Assembly (NCBI RefSeq): GCF_000092905.1
Contig: NC_014098.1
Span: 620,001-684,000, forward strand
DNA length: 64,000 bases
Direction: 5' to 3'
DNA from: Kyrpidia tusciae DSM 2912
GTDB lineage: Bacteria > Bacillota > Bacilli > Kyrpidiales > Kyrpidiaceae
Positions 26,125 to 34,929 of this stretch are shown piece by piece. Within the stretch, counting starts at the first letter, position 1, and each line of letters opens with the position of its first letter. The notes beneath the pieces were generated by a model. That model saw only the letters and a list, made by a program, of their open reading frames with translations. It was not told the DNA's origin and did not search any database. The position numbers and the translations under genes are program-made.

Positions 26125-26940
26125 GTGCAACTGGCGACTTATATATTTGATGGGATGACCGTACTTTATGCCATCAGCGTATTGCTCTATTTTCTCGATT
26201 TTCTTAATTCCGATGCCCGCGTAAACCGCGCGGCGTTTATTGTGTTGTGCGTCGTGTGGGGGTTGCAAACTTTTTTTCTGGCATTTCGAACCCGGGAACT
26301 GGGGCACTTCCCCGTGTGGTCCACCTCGGAGTCGATGGTCGTTTTCGCGTGGGTGTTACTGGCGGTTTCCGTGGTGGTGAACTATTTTTATAAAATCGAC
26401 CTGTTTACGTTTTTCGCGAATCTCATCGGTTTCGCGGTGGTGGCACTGGATACGTTTGCCCACCGGGGGCCGTCGGCGTCGGTGCCTCAGGAAGGGGATC
26501 TGCTGCTCATGCACGTGGGGATGGCATTTCTCAGTTATACGGCCTTCTCGTTGGCGTGCATTTTTTCGGTGATGTTTCTCATTCAGGAGAGGCTTCTGAA
26601 GGCCAAACGGTTCACCGCCACCTTTCGGCGTCTGCCGGCCCTGGATCGGTTGGACCGCCTGGCTTATCGTATGGTTTTGATCGGGTTTCCACTGCTGCTG
26701 ATCTCGATGATTCTCGGGGCGATCTGGACGGTTCTCCAGTACGGACGTCCCTTGTTGTGGGATGCAAAGCCCTTGGTGTCCCTGTTGTTGTTGCTTCTGT
26801 ACGGGGCCGTGATTTATCTTCGGGTGAGCTCCCGCTGGCCGGTTCGACGGGCGGCCTGGCTTACGGTGGCGGGGTTTGGCGGCGTTGTCCTGAATTATCT
26901 GGTGGTGGGTATGTATTTCTCCCAGTTCCACCGCTGGTGA
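26125..26940 (+). CDS. hemX: HemX/CcsA-like membrane protein
   Basis: Integral membrane protein of 271 residues with about eight hydrophobic spans, in the cytochrome c assembly (CcsA/ResC) superfamily. HemX in B. subtilis lowers the amount of HemA and is encoded directly after it, as here. Tryptophan-rich motif and conserved His candidates occur around GHFPVWSTSESMVVFAW and LLMHVGMAFLSYTAF. GTG 26125 lies 11 bases after the hemA stop. A true cytochrome c assembly role cannot be ruled out, but the position favours HemX. Confidence 0.85.
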   Translation: MQLATYIFDGMTVLYAISVLLYFLDFLNSDARVNRAAFIVLCVVWGLQTFFLAFRTRELGHFPVWSTSESMVVFAWVLLAVSVVVNYFYKIDLFTFFANLIGFAVVALDTFAHRGPSASVPQEGDLLLMHVGMAFLSYTAFSLACIFSVMFLIQERLLKAKRFTATFRRLPALDRLDRLAYRMVLIGFPLLLISMILGAIWTVLQYGRPLLWDAKPLVSLLLLLLYGAVIYLRVSSRWPVRRAAWLTVAGFGGVVLNYLVVGMYFSQFHRW

Positions 26941-26954
26941 ACGGAGGTGGCGTA

Positions 26955-27686
26955 TTGACGGGGGAGAAAGAGTTGCGGTGTGATTACCCCCTCGCGTTGG
27001 ATTTACGGGGGCTGCCGGTCCTGGTGGTGGGAGGCGGGGCTGTGGGAGCCCGGAAGATTGAGGGGCTTATCCAGTGTGGCGCCCGGGTGACGGTGGTGAG
27101 CCCGAAGCTGGCGCCACAGCTCGAACGCCGGGTTCGGGAGGGGGCGGTGCGCTGGGAACCCCGAGAGTACCACGTGGGAGAAGCCGGGGCGTACCGGTTG
27201 GTTTTTGCCGCGGCCGGAAATCCGGAAGTCAACCGCCGGGTGGCGGAGGATGCCCGGGCTTCGGGGGTCTGGGTTAATGTCGCCGATCGGCCGGAGTTCG
27301 GCAATCTCCGGGTTCCCGCTTCGTTTCGCCGAGGGCCGTTGACGGTGGCGGTCTCCACCGCCGGGGGAAGCCCCTGGTTGGCTCAGGCGTTTCGGAAGCT
27401 GCTGGAAGAGGTGATCGATCCCGCTTACGGGCCTTTTGTGGAGCAGATGGTGGAAGCGAGACAGAGGCTGCGGGCAGCGGGGGTCGGGGTTGCGGAGCGG
27501 CGGGAAGCCTTTGCGGAGATTTGGGGGTCTCAGGCGCTGGACAGGTGGCGCTCCGGCGATGCGCCGGGGGCGAAGGCGGTTGTCGAAGCCATTTTAGAGA
27601 GATGGGGGGCGGGGGATCATGGGGATTCTGCGCATCGGATCGCGAAAGAGCGCTCTGGCCATGACCCAGACCCGCTGGCTGATTGA
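26955..27686 (+). CDS. sirC: Precorrin-2 dehydrogenase (SirC/Met8-like)
   Basis: Oxidises precorrin-2 to sirohydrochlorin with NAD; some relatives also insert iron. 243 residues from TTG 26955 with GGAGGTG at 26943-26949. N-terminal Rossmann motif LPVLVVGGGAVGARKIEGL, then VFAAAGNPEVNRRVAEDA and the NVADRPEFGNLRVPASFRRG segment that carries the family's catalytic Asp. The C-terminal part is helical. The frame is open far upstream through hemX but that part is not coding. The last 68 bases overlap the start of hemC in another frame. Its place in a hem operon next to cobA-hemD points to siroheme made within this operon. Confidence 0.9.
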   Translation: MTGEKELRCDYPLALDLRGLPVLVVGGGAVGARKIEGLIQCGARVTVVSPKLAPQLERRVREGAVRWEPREYHVGEAGAYRLVFAAAGNPEVNRRVAEDARASGVWVNVADRPEFGNLRVPASFRRGPLTVAVSTAGGSPWLAQAFRKLLEEVIDPAYGPFVEQMVEARQRLRAAGVGVAERREAFAEIWGSQALDRWRSGDAPGAKAVVEAILERWGAGDHGDSAHRIAKERSGHDPDPLAD

Positions 27687-28551
27687 ACAGTGGCAGAAAC
27701 GGGTTCCGGGCCTTTCGGCCGAGGTGGTGCCCATGACCACCCGGGGGGATCGGGTTCTTGACGTGCCGCTTTCCCGGGTGGGCGGCAAGGGCCTCTTTGT
27801 CGAAGAAATCGAGCGGGCGCTCCTGGAGAAGCGGATCGACGCCGCGGTGCACAGTTTGAAAGATTTGCCGGCCCAGTTGGCCCCGGGAACGGTGGTCGGT
27901 GCTGTGCCCCGGCGAGAGGATCCCCGGGATGCGGTCATCACCCGGGATGGCCGGCCCTTTGATGATCTCCCCTCCGGCGCCCGGGTGGGGACGAGCAGCC
28001 TGCGCCGGGTGGCCCAGCTGCGCCGATATCGCCCGGACCTTGCATTTATTCCCCTGAGGGGCAATGTCGATACCCGCCTTCGCAAATTGGCGGCAGGAGA
28101 GGTGGATGCGGTGGTTCTGGCAGCGGCCGGGATTCTGCGGCTCGGGCTCGGGGATCGTATCACCGAGTACCTGTCTCCGGAGATTTGTCTACCCGCCGTC
28201 GGTCAAGGAGCGTTGGCCGTGCAGTGCCGGGAAGCGGATGAAGATACCCGGCGATCCCTGGAGTCTGTGGAAGACGCGGCGGCCCGAAAAACGGTGGAAG
28301 CGGAACGGACTTGTTTGGCGGCGCTGGAGGGGGGCTGCCAGGTGCCCATCGGCGCCCTGGCGGAGATTCGGGATGGACATATTCGATTGGCGGCCATGGT
28401 TGCCCGGCCTGACGGGAGTGAACTGCTTCGGGTGGTGGTGCAAGGGGAAGATCCCGCTGAGGTGGGCCGTCGGGCGGCGGCAGATCTCCTTGAACTCGGT
28501 GCTGGAAAACTTCTACAGGAAACCCGGGAGGAGGCGGAACTCGGTGGGTGA
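27619..28551 (+). CDS. hemC: Hydroxymethylbilane synthase (porphobilinogen deaminase)
   Basis: Condenses four porphobilinogen molecules into hydroxymethylbilane. 310 residues. Motifs: LRIGSRKSALAMTQT at the N-terminus, VHSLKDLPAQ with the catalytic Asp region, GTSSLRRVAQLRRYRPD substrate-binding arginines, and LEGGCQVPIGALAE holding the Cys that carries the dipyrromethane cofactor. ATG 27619 lies inside the end of sirC (68-base overlap) after gggggcggggg. The 3' end overlaps cobA-hemD by 8 bases, so translation of the three is probably coupled. Confidence 0.96.
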   Translation: MGILRIGSRKSALAMTQTRWLIEQWQKRVPGLSAEVVPMTTRGDRVLDVPLSRVGGKGLFVEEIERALLEKRIDAAVHSLKDLPAQLAPGTVVGAVPRREDPRDAVITRDGRPFDDLPSGARVGTSSLRRVAQLRRYRPDLAFIPLRGNVDTRLRKLAAGEVDAVVLAAAGILRLGLGDRITEYLSPEICLPAVGQGALAVQCREADEDTRRSLESVEDAAARKTVEAERTCLAALEGGCQVPIGALAEIRDGHIRLAAMVARPDGSELLRVVVQGEDPAEVGRRAAADLLELGAGKLLQETREEAELGG

Positions 28552-30103
28552 AGGGGAAGGGCGGACCGGGAAACCGGGGACGGTGTACTTGGTGGGGGCT
28601 GGTCCGGGGGATCCCGGGTTGATCACGGTAAAGGGCATGGAGTGTTTAAAGAAGGCCGATGCCGTGGTGTATGATCGCCTGGCTTCGCCCCGGCTGCTGC
28701 GCTGCCTTCGGCCGGGCGCCGAGCGGATTTACGTGGGAAAGGCAGAGGGCCGGCACACCCTGACCCAGGATGAGATCCAGGAACTGTTGGTGCGCCTGGC
28801 CCAGGATGGGAAAACGGTGGTCCGCCTGAAGGGGGGAGACCCCTTTGTTTTCGGCCGGGGAGGAGAAGAGGCCGAGTTTCTGGTGGAGCATGGCATTCCC
28901 TTTGAAGTGGTGCCGGGGGTGACTTCGGCGGTGGCGGTGCCAGCCTATGCGGGGATTCCTGTGACCCATCGGGACCATACGCCTTCCTTTGCGGTGGTCA
29001 CCGGCCACGAGGATCCGGAGAAAGAGACGTCGTGGATCGATTGGGACCGACTGTCCACCGGGGTGGGCACGTTGATTTTTCTCATGGGGGTCGGGCGGCT
29101 AGCCGGCATTGTCGAGCAGTTGACCGCTCACGGCCGCCCGGGCACGACGCCGGTGGCACTGATCCGCTGGGGCACCCGGATGGAACAGGAAACGGTGACC
29201 GGGACTTTGGACACCATCGTCGACGAGGTCCGAAGGCGGAACTTTGGTTCCCCGGCGGTTATTGTGGTGGGAGAAGTGGTGGGCCTCCGGAAGCGGCTGA
29301 ACTGGTTTGAACGGAAGCCGCTTTTTGGCAAGCGCATTCTCGTGACCCGGGCCCGGGAACAGGCCTCTGCGTTGTCGGCACAGATCGAGGATTTGGGCGG
29401 GGAAGCGGTGGAGTTCCCGGCGATCCGAATTGAACCCCCGGCGTCCTGGGCAGATTTGGATGAGGCGCTGACCCGGTCAGACCTGAAGTGGATTGTGTTG
29501 ACCAGCCGTCACGCCGTGGAGAGCGTATGGTCCCGTATGAGAGCGCTGGAGTTGGACGTCCGTCGGTTGTCCGGGGTTCGGATGGCAGCGGTGGGCCCGG
29601 CGACGGCGGGGGCACTGCGGGAGCGGGGAGTCATTCCTGAGTTCACGGCTTCGGACTACCGGGGCCAAGCCTTGGCAGAGACCCTTGTTCCTCACATCGC
29701 CTCCGGGGATGTGATCCTCTTGCCCCGATCGAACCTCGCGTCCCGGGATGTTCCGGAGGTGCTTTCCGCGGCTGGAGCCGCGGTGGTCGAGGCGGAGGCG
29801 TACCGGACGGAGCCTGGGTACGAAGGGGCGGAGGAGGTTCGGGGCCTGCTCCGGGAGGGGCGGATTCACGCCGTGACTTTCACCAGTTCGTCTACGGTGC
29901 GATTTTTTCTCCAGGGCATCGGGGAAGAGGCGAGGCCGTGGCTAGAGCATGTTCCCGCCTTTTGCATCGGCCCGGTGACCGCAGCCACTGCCCGGGAACT
30001 GGGGCTGAAGGTGGCGGGGGTGGCCGAGCAGGCCACCGTTGATAGCTTGGTGGACCTTTTGGCCCGGGAGATGGAAGCCGGGGCCATACGAAACGGGGGG
30101 TGA
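28544..30103 (+). CDS. cobA-hemD: Fused uroporphyrinogen-III C-methyltransferase / uroporphyrinogen-III synthase
   Basis: Two enzymes in one chain of 519 residues. The N-terminal domain (about 10-255) is SUMT/CobA, which uses SAM to methylate uroporphyrinogen III to precorrin-2: VYLVGAGPGDPGLITVKG, RLKGGDPFVFGRGGEEA, VVPGVTSAVAVPAYAGIP. The C-terminal domain (about 260-510) is HemD, which closes and flips hydroxymethylbilane to uroporphyrinogen III: FGKRILVTRAREQASALS, IVLTSRHAVESVW, AVTFTSSSTVRFFL. GTG 28544 is preceded by GGAGGAGG (28527-28534) and overlaps hemC. The frame is open further upstream inside hemC, which is not coding. The fusion channels uroporphyrinogen III toward precorrin-2 and siroheme. 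Confidence 0.95.
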   Translation: MGEGEGRTGKPGTVYLVGAGPGDPGLITVKGMECLKKADAVVYDRLASPRLLRCLRPGAERIYVGKAEGRHTLTQDEIQELLVRLAQDGKTVVRLKGGDPFVFGRGGEEAEFLVEHGIPFEVVPGVTSAVAVPAYAGIPVTHRDHTPSFAVVTGHEDPEKETSWIDWDRLSTGVGTLIFLMGVGRLAGIVEQLTAHGRPGTTPVALIRWGTRMEQETVTGTLDTIVDEVRRRNFGSPAVIVVGEVVGLRKRLNWFERKPLFGKRILVTRAREQASALSAQIEDLGGEAVEFPAIRIEPPASWADLDEALTRSDLKWIVLTSRHAVESVWSRMRALELDVRRLSGVRMAAVGPATAGALRERGVIPEFTASDYRGQALAETLVPHIASGDVILLPRSNLASRDVPEVLSAAGAAVVEAEAYRTEPGYEGAEEVRGLLREGRIHAVTFTSSSTVRFFLQGIGEEARPWLEHVPAFCIGPVTAATARELGLKVAGVAEQATVDSLVDLLAREMEAGAIRNGG

Positions 30104-30107
30104 TCAC

Positions 30108-31085
30108 ATGCAATTCGATCGGCATCGCCGGTTGAGATGGACGCCGGGCATGCGAGATCTGTGGCGGGAGAACCGCCTTTCGATAGAGGCACTCATGTAC
30201 CCACTTTTTGCGGTGCACGGCAGCGGGGTTCGGGAGCCGATTTCCTCCATGCCCGGCGTGGAGCACCTGAGTGTGGATGAGCTTCGCCGGGAAGCGGTGG
30301 AACTGGCGGAGCTCGGGGTGCGGTCGATTCTGTTGTTCGGGATCCCCGCCCACAAAGACGAGCGAAGTTCCGAGGCTTACGATGAGGGGGGCATCGTGCA
30401 ACAGGCCATTCGCGCGGTCAAAGAAGAAGTTCCAGAGATGGTGGTCGCCACCGACGTCTGTCTCTGTCAGTACAATCCCGCCGGACATTGCGGCATCGTC
30501 CGGAATGGCGTCATCCTCAATGACGAAACCCTCCCTCTCCTGGCGCGAACCGCTCTTTCCCACGCCGCCGCCGGGGCCGACCTGGTGGCGCCCTCCGACA
30601 TGATGGACGGACGGGTGAAAATGATTCGGTCGGCTCTGGACGAGCGCGGCTTTGAGCACGTGCCCGTCATGTCCTACGCGGTGAAATACGCGTCCGCGTT
30701 CTACGGTCCGTTCCGGGAAGCGGCGGATTCCGCCCCGCAGTTTGGCGACCGGCGAAGTCATCAAATGGACCCCGCCAACCGCCGGGAGGCGATCCGGGAA
30801 GCCCGGAGCGATCTCGACGAAGGGGCGGACGTCATTATGGTCAAGCCGGCCATGGCCTACATGGACATCATTCGGGACCTTCGCGAGCGATTGGATGTCC
30901 CTGTGGCCGCTTATCAGGTGAGCGGGGAATATTCCATGATTAAGGCGGCGGGCCTGAGGGGATGGATCGATGAACGGGCGGTGGTTTTGGAATCGCTGTT
31001 GGGACTGCGCCGGGCCGGGGCGGATCTGATCATCACGTATTTTGCCAAAGATGTTGCCCGTTGGCTCCGGGAAGATCGGGGATAA
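30108..31085 (+). CDS. hemB: Delta-aminolevulinic acid dehydratase (porphobilinogen synthase)
   Basis: Joins two 5-aminolevulinate molecules to porphobilinogen. 325 residues, TIM barrel. The metal-binding segment DVCLCQYNPAGHCGIV has the three cysteines typical of the zinc-dependent form. The two Schiff-base lysines lie in MSYAVKYASAFYGPF (near 200) and ADVIMVKPAMAYMD (near 250). ATG 30108 follows the cobA-hemD stop by 4 bases with ggggggtgatc before it. It acts before HemC although encoded after it. Confidence 0.97.
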   Translation: MQFDRHRRLRWTPGMRDLWRENRLSIEALMYPLFAVHGSGVREPISSMPGVEHLSVDELRREAVELAELGVRSILLFGIPAHKDERSSEAYDEGGIVQQAIRAVKEEVPEMVVATDVCLCQYNPAGHCGIVRNGVILNDETLPLLARTALSHAAAGADLVAPSDMMDGRVKMIRSALDERGFEHVPVMSYAVKYASAFYGPFREAADSAPQFGDRRSHQMDPANRREAIREARSDLDEGADVIMVKPAMAYMDIIRDLRERLDVPVAAYQVSGEYSMIKAAGLRGWIDERAVVLESLLGLRRAGADLIITYFAKDVARWLREDRG

Positions 31086-31097
31086 GGAGGCGAGACA

Positions 31098-32159
31098 ATG
31101 GCCAAATTTGAAATGGATGACATCGATCGGGAATTGCTCAATCTGATTCAATCGTCCTTTCCCTTAGACCCAGAGCCGTTTCGGGTGGTGGGGGAAAGGT
31201 GCGGCGTGGGCCAGGAAGAGGCGTTGGAGCGAGTTCAGCGCCTGAAAGGCAAGGTGATTCGGCAGATCTCGGCGATTTTCGACACCCGGAGCCTGGGGTA
31301 TCGTTCCAGTCTGGTGGCGGCCCGGGTGAACCCCACCCGGCTGGAAGAAGCGGCCCGGGTGTTTAATGAGCACCCGGGAGTTTCTCATAATTACCGCCGG
31401 AATCACGAGTTCAACTTGTGGTTCACCATCGCCGTACCCCCGGATAGCCGGATCGGGCTGGAGCGGACGGTACAGCTTCTCGGGGAGCTCGCCGGGGTGG
31501 ATTCGATTCGGATGCTGCCGACGCTCCGGTTGTACAAGATCGGTGTGCAACTGGATGTGACGGGGAAGCAAAATGTCACCCGAAAGGCCACGGAGGCGGC
31601 TTACAGCGACCGGGATCGGGAAATCCCCAAGGGACAGCCCCTCACCGAAGCGGATAAGGGGCTGATCCGGGAGTTGCAAAAAGACATTCCGCTTGTGGTG
31701 CGGCCCTTTGATCCCGCCGCCCAGGCCCTGGGGATCGAGACCGAGGCCCTTTTGGCCGGGGCCCAGGCCCTGCTCGACCGAAAGCTGATGCGCCGGTTTT
31801 CCGCCGTGTTGCACCACCGGGAGGCGGGTTTTAGGGCGAACGCCATGGGGGTTTGGGCCGTACCCGAAGATCGGGCGGATGAGGTGGGGGCGAAAATGGC
31901 GTCGTATGCCGCGGTGAGCCACTGTTACCTCCGTCCCACCTATGAGGACTGGCCCTACAACATCTTTACGATGGTCCACGGCCGCACGGTGAAGGAATGT
32001 GAAGCCGTTCTGGGAGCGATTGCCGAGGAGACCGGCATCCGAGAGATGCGGGCTCTGTATTCGACGAAAGAATATAAAAAGACCCGGGTTAAGTACTTTA
32101 CCCCAGAAATGGAAGCTTGGGAGGAGAAATATCTGCCCCGGGTCGGCCTCGGGGCGTAG
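31098..32159 (+). CDS. ahbAB: Fused siroheme decarboxylase (AhbA-AhbB / NirDL-like, Lrp/AsnC fold)
   Basis: 353 residues made of two tandem Lrp/AsnC-like halves (about 1-165 and 180-345), each with a helix-turn-helix part and an alpha/beta part. The first half has [20 protein letters not shown], the second [20 protein letters not shown] then MVHGRT. These His/Tyr-rich signatures are those of siroheme decarboxylase subunits AhbA and AhbB (and NirD/L/G/H), not of amino-acid regulators. The known reaction removes two acetate carboxyls from siroheme to give 12,18-didecarboxysiroheme, on the way to heme or heme d1. Position between hemB and hemL, with sirC and cobA in the same operon, supports the enzyme call. 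ATG 31098 follows gataaggaggcgag. Often mislabelled as an AsnC regulator. Confidence 0.8.
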   Translation: MAKFEMDDIDRELLNLIQSSFPLDPEPFRVVGERCGVGQEEALERVQRLKGKVIRQISAIFDTRSLGYRSSLVAARVNPTRLEEAARVFNEHPGVSHNYRRNHEFNLWFTIAVPPDSRIGLERTVQLLGELAGVDSIRMLPTLRLYKIGVQLDVTGKQNVTRKATEAAYSDRDREIPKGQPLTEADKGLIRELQKDIPLVVRPFDPAAQALGIETEALLAGAQALLDRKLMRRFSAVLHHREAGFRANAMGVWAVPEDRADEVGAKMASYAAVSHCYLRPTYEDWPYNIFTMVHGRTVKECEAVLGAIAEETGIREMRALYSTKEYKKTRVKYFTPEMEAWEEKYLPRVGLGA

Positions 32160-32170
32160 GAGGCGTCGGG

Positions 32171-33457
32171 ATGTTTCAGGGGACCACACGGTCGGAGCGG
32201 GCCTACGAAGCGGCGCAGAAAGTGATGCCCGGCGGCGTGAACAGTCCGGTGCGGGCATTTCATGCGGTGGAAGGTCCCCCGGTTTTCATTGCCGAGGGCC
32301 GGGGGTCGCATCTGATCGACATCGATGGAAACGAGTACATTGATTACTGTTTGTCCTGGGGCCCGCTCATCCTCGGCCACGCCCACCCGGATGTGGTGAG
32401 GGCGATTGCCGAGACCGCCGCCCGGGGGACTAGCTTCGGGGCCCCCACCCTTTTGGAAACCGAGTTGGCGAAAAGGGTTTGCCAACTGATGCCTTCGGTG
32501 GAAGTCGTCCGCATGGTCAACTCGGGCACCGAGGCGACCATGAGCGCCCTGCGGGTGGCCCGGGCCTACACCCGCCGGGATCGGGTGGTGAAATTCATCG
32601 GTTGCTATCACGGCCATGGGGATAGTTTCCTGGTCAAGGCGGGTTCTGGTGTCGCTACCCTGGGACTTCCGGACAGCCCCGGCGTACCCGACGGGGTGAG
32701 CGCCAACACCATCGCCCTGCCTTATAACGACCTCGACGCCGTTCGCGAAACGTTTGCGAAGGTCGGCGAGGAGATTGCGGCGGTGATCGTGGAACCGGTG
32801 CCGGGCAACATGGGGTTGGTTCTTCCCCGGGCGGGCTTTTTGGAAGGACTGCGGGAGATCACCCGGGAGTACGGGGCGTTGCTGATTTTTGACGAGGTCA
32901 TGACCGGGTTTCGGGTGGCCATGGGGGGCGCCCAAGAGCGGTTTGGGATCGATCCCGATCTCACGACCTTCGGTAAAGTGATCGGCGGGGGCCTCCCGGT
33001 CGGGGCCTTTGGAGGAAAACGGTCGATGATGGAGTTGGTGGCACCGGCGGGTCCAGTGTATCAGGCGGGAACCCTTTCGGGAAATCCCTTGGCCATGGCC
33101 GCAGGGCTCGCCACCCTTTCCCATCTGAACGAGGACGTGTATCGGCGCTTCGAAGAGATGGGCAAACGGCTGGTGGACGGGCTTGTGGAAGCGGCCCGGG
33201 AGAAGGGGATCCCGGCGTATGCGGCGGCGTCCGGCTCCATGTACGGGTTTTATTTTAGCGAGGAGCCGGTGGTGGATTACGAAAGCGCCAAACGGGCCGA
33301 CGGGCGCCGATTTGCAAAATATCACCGGTTGATGCTGGAGAGAGGGGTGTACCTGCCCCCCGCGCAACTGGAGGCTCGGTTTTTGTCCACGGCACACAGC
33401 GATGCGGACCTGGAACGGACTTTGGAGGCCCATCGGGATGCTTTGAAACGGCTGTAA
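32171..33457 (+). CDS. hemL: Glutamate-1-semialdehyde 2,1-aminomutase
   Basis: PLP enzyme that isomerises glutamate-1-semialdehyde to 5-aminolevulinate; works as a partner of HemA. 428 residues. The PLP lysine is in [19 protein letters not shown] (about 270); other motifs are [12 protein letters not shown] at the start, [20 protein letters not shown] and [16 protein letters not shown] 32171 is 6 bases after TAGGAGG. Last gene of the hem operon; a strong terminator follows. Confidence 0.97.
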   Translation: MFQGTTRSERAYEAAQKVMPGGVNSPVRAFHAVEGPPVFIAEGRGSHLIDIDGNEYIDYCLSWGPLILGHAHPDVVRAIAETAARGTSFGAPTLLETELAKRVCQLMPSVEVVRMVNSGTEATMSALRVARAYTRRDRVVKFIGCYHGHGDSFLVKAGSGVATLGLPDSPGVPDGVSANTIALPYNDLDAVRETFAKVGEEIAAVIVEPVPGNMGLVLPRAGFLEGLREITREYGALLIFDEVMTGFRVAMGGAQERFGIDPDLTTFGKVIGGGLPVGAFGGKRSMMELVAPAGPVYQAGTLSGNPLAMAAGLATLSHLNEDVYRRFEEMGKRLVDGLVEAAREKGIPAYAAASGSMYGFYFSEEPVVDYESAKRADGRRFAKYHRLMLERGVYLPPAQLEARFLSTAHSDADLERTLEAHRDALKRL

Positions 33458-33526
33458 CTGGCAGCGATGGGTGGTCTCCGGTGCGGTGAAGAGAGATATG
33501 TGGAATTGGGCGGGCGCAAGGAGTCT

Positions 33527-33564
33527 GGCGGAACTTCCGGCGAGAGACGAGGTTCCGCCTTTTT
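33527..33564 (+). terminator. Terminator of the hem operon
   Basis: GGCGGAAC (33527-33534) pairs perfectly with GTTCCGCC (33552-33559), followed by TTTTT. Confidence 0.88.
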
Positions 33565-33589
33565 GCATGGGATGGCTTGCCCTGCGGTT

Positions 33590-33612
33590 ATAGGACATTC
33601 CCCGGACACATA
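33590..33612 (+). promoter_or_regulatory. Candidate sigma-E promoter of spoVID
   Basis: ATA (33590-33592), 16-base spacer, CATAGATC starting at 33609. The spacing fits sigma-E but the last base of the -10 (C, not T) does not. In B. subtilis spoVID is sigma-E dependent. Confidence 0.3.
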
Positions 33613-33693
33613 GATCTAAAGGGAACAGACTGCCCGTACGCGGCGCTCGGGGCGACTGCGGGCGGGCGCGGTCGATGAAGGGAGGGCACCGGG

Positions 33694-34929
33694 GTGCGGG
33701 AAGGAAAACGGCAACGGACCATTCAGGTGCGTGTCGACCGCCAGTGCGAAATCCCGGAGTTGCAGGGGGATGAATTGTTAGAGGACATGGCCCTGGCCAC
33801 GGAGATCACTTCCTTCTCCCGGGAGGGAGACGCTTACATCCTGGAAGGGTATATTGAAATTATCGGGTATGCCGCTCCTCCCGAGGATCGACGGGGAGAT
33901 GGATGGACTCGGCCCGAAGGTTTTTTGTTCGATGCCGTGGCGGATCACGGCGCTCTCAAAAGTATCCGGGAGAAACTGCCCTTTCAGCTGCGGGTGCGTG
34001 CGGAGGACCAGGAGAGCGAGGTCCTGCACGTCAAAACGCGCCTGGGATCCTGGGACGTTCACGTGCTTGGCCCCGGAGTTCTTCAGCTCCGGGCGGATCT
34101 CATCGTCGACGGATTCTCAGCGACGGGATATTATTTTCGCTGCGGTGACCAGGAAGAAGGGTTTTGGCCGGAAGGGGCGGGTGAAACGACGGTGGCCGGC
34201 CACAGGTCGTTGCCCGACCAACCAGAGGCAATTTCCGAAGCCGCCGAGGATTTACCTTCTTTCGAATTCCAGGCCGGTCAAGATCCGGTGAGTGCACCGC
34301 CGGGGTGGACGACGGGTCCCATCCATCCGGCACCCGAGGTGGAACCGTCATCCGCTCGAGAAGAACAGGCGAGTCCAACCGGCGATCCTGCGGGTGGATC
34401 TGATGATCCGGAGGCGGATTCGGGTCGCGCCGGGGACAGGGGCGTCGACGGGGAGGAGCATCCGGACGGGCGAGGGCCGGACGACAATTCGGGCTTTGTA
34501 GCTCCGGGTCCGGCCCGTGTGCCGGTGGATTTTACGGAGCAAGGGTCGGGCTGGGCGGTGGACGAAAAGGAGTGGCCGGCAGATTCCCTCCCCGAGGCGC
34601 CGCTGCCCGAGGAATCGGTTGGGGAAGACGTGGAGGAGGAACCGGGTGCTGCCACAGAAGAGGGTGAAGGGGAGCGGGTTGCCGTCACCGCGGTGAGGGC
34701 AGGACAGGAGCGACCCGAATCTTTCGCCTGGGCGAAATTGTATCAACGCGCGGAAATGCCCGCTACCGCCACACTGACGTTCCGACGGGTGAACGAGCAG
34801 GAGAGCCTGCTCGGGATTGCCGAAGAATACCGGGTGCCGATGACCGAGCTGATGCGTGTCAACGGGTTGTCCGGAGAAATCGTTCAACCGGGCCAGTGGC
34901 TCGTGGTGCCGAGGCGTCGGACAGAATGA
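33694..34929 (+). CDS. spoVID: Stage VI sporulation protein D-like spore coat assembly protein
   Basis: Likely coat morphogenetic protein that holds the coat on the forespore surface. 411 residues. The N-terminal about 160 residues form the SpoVID/CotE-like beta domain (VRVDRQCEIPELQG, AYILEGYIEIIGY); the middle (about 175-340) is a long acidic, Pro/Gly-rich low-complexity linker; the C-terminal about 50 residues are a LysM domain (EQESLLGIAEEYRVPMTELM, GEIVQPGQWLVVP). The family architecture and the place directly after hemL agree with B. subtilis. GTG 33694 follows ggagggcac. Its stop overlaps the next start as ATGA. Confidence 0.85.
   Translation: MREGKRQRTIQVRVDRQCEIPELQGDELLEDMALATEITSFSREGDAYILEGYIEIIGYAAPPEDRRGDGWTRPEGFLFDAVADHGALKSIREKLPFQLRVRAEDQESEVLHVKTRLGSWDVHVLGPGVLQLRADLIVDGFSATGYYFRCGDQEEGFWPEGAGETTVAGHRSLPDQPEAISEAAEDLPSFEFQAGQDPVSAPPGWTTGPIHPAPEVEPSSAREEQASPTGDPAGGSDDPEADSGRAGDRGVDGEEHPDGRGPDDNSGFVAPGPARVPVDFTEQGSGWAVDEKEWPADSLPEAPLPEESVGEDVEEEPGAATEEGEGERVAVTAVRAGQERPESFAWAKLYQRAEMPATATLTFRRVNEQESLLGIAEEYRVPMTELMRVNGLSGEIVQPGQWLVVPRRRTE

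Noticed and set aside
26556-26954. Extension of the precorrin-2 dehydrogenase gene upstream through hemX
   Set aside because: That part is an out-of-frame reading of hemX; the real start is TTG 26955 with its own ribosome site.
28064-28543. Extension of cobA-hemD upstream inside hemC
   Set aside because: Out-of-frame reading of hemC; GTG 28544 has a strong ribosome site and begins the CobA domain.
33458-33565. T-box leader after hemL
   Set aside because: The hairpin GGCGGAAC/GTTCCGCC looks like a T-box terminator at first sight, but there is no T-box sequence and the next gene is spoVID.
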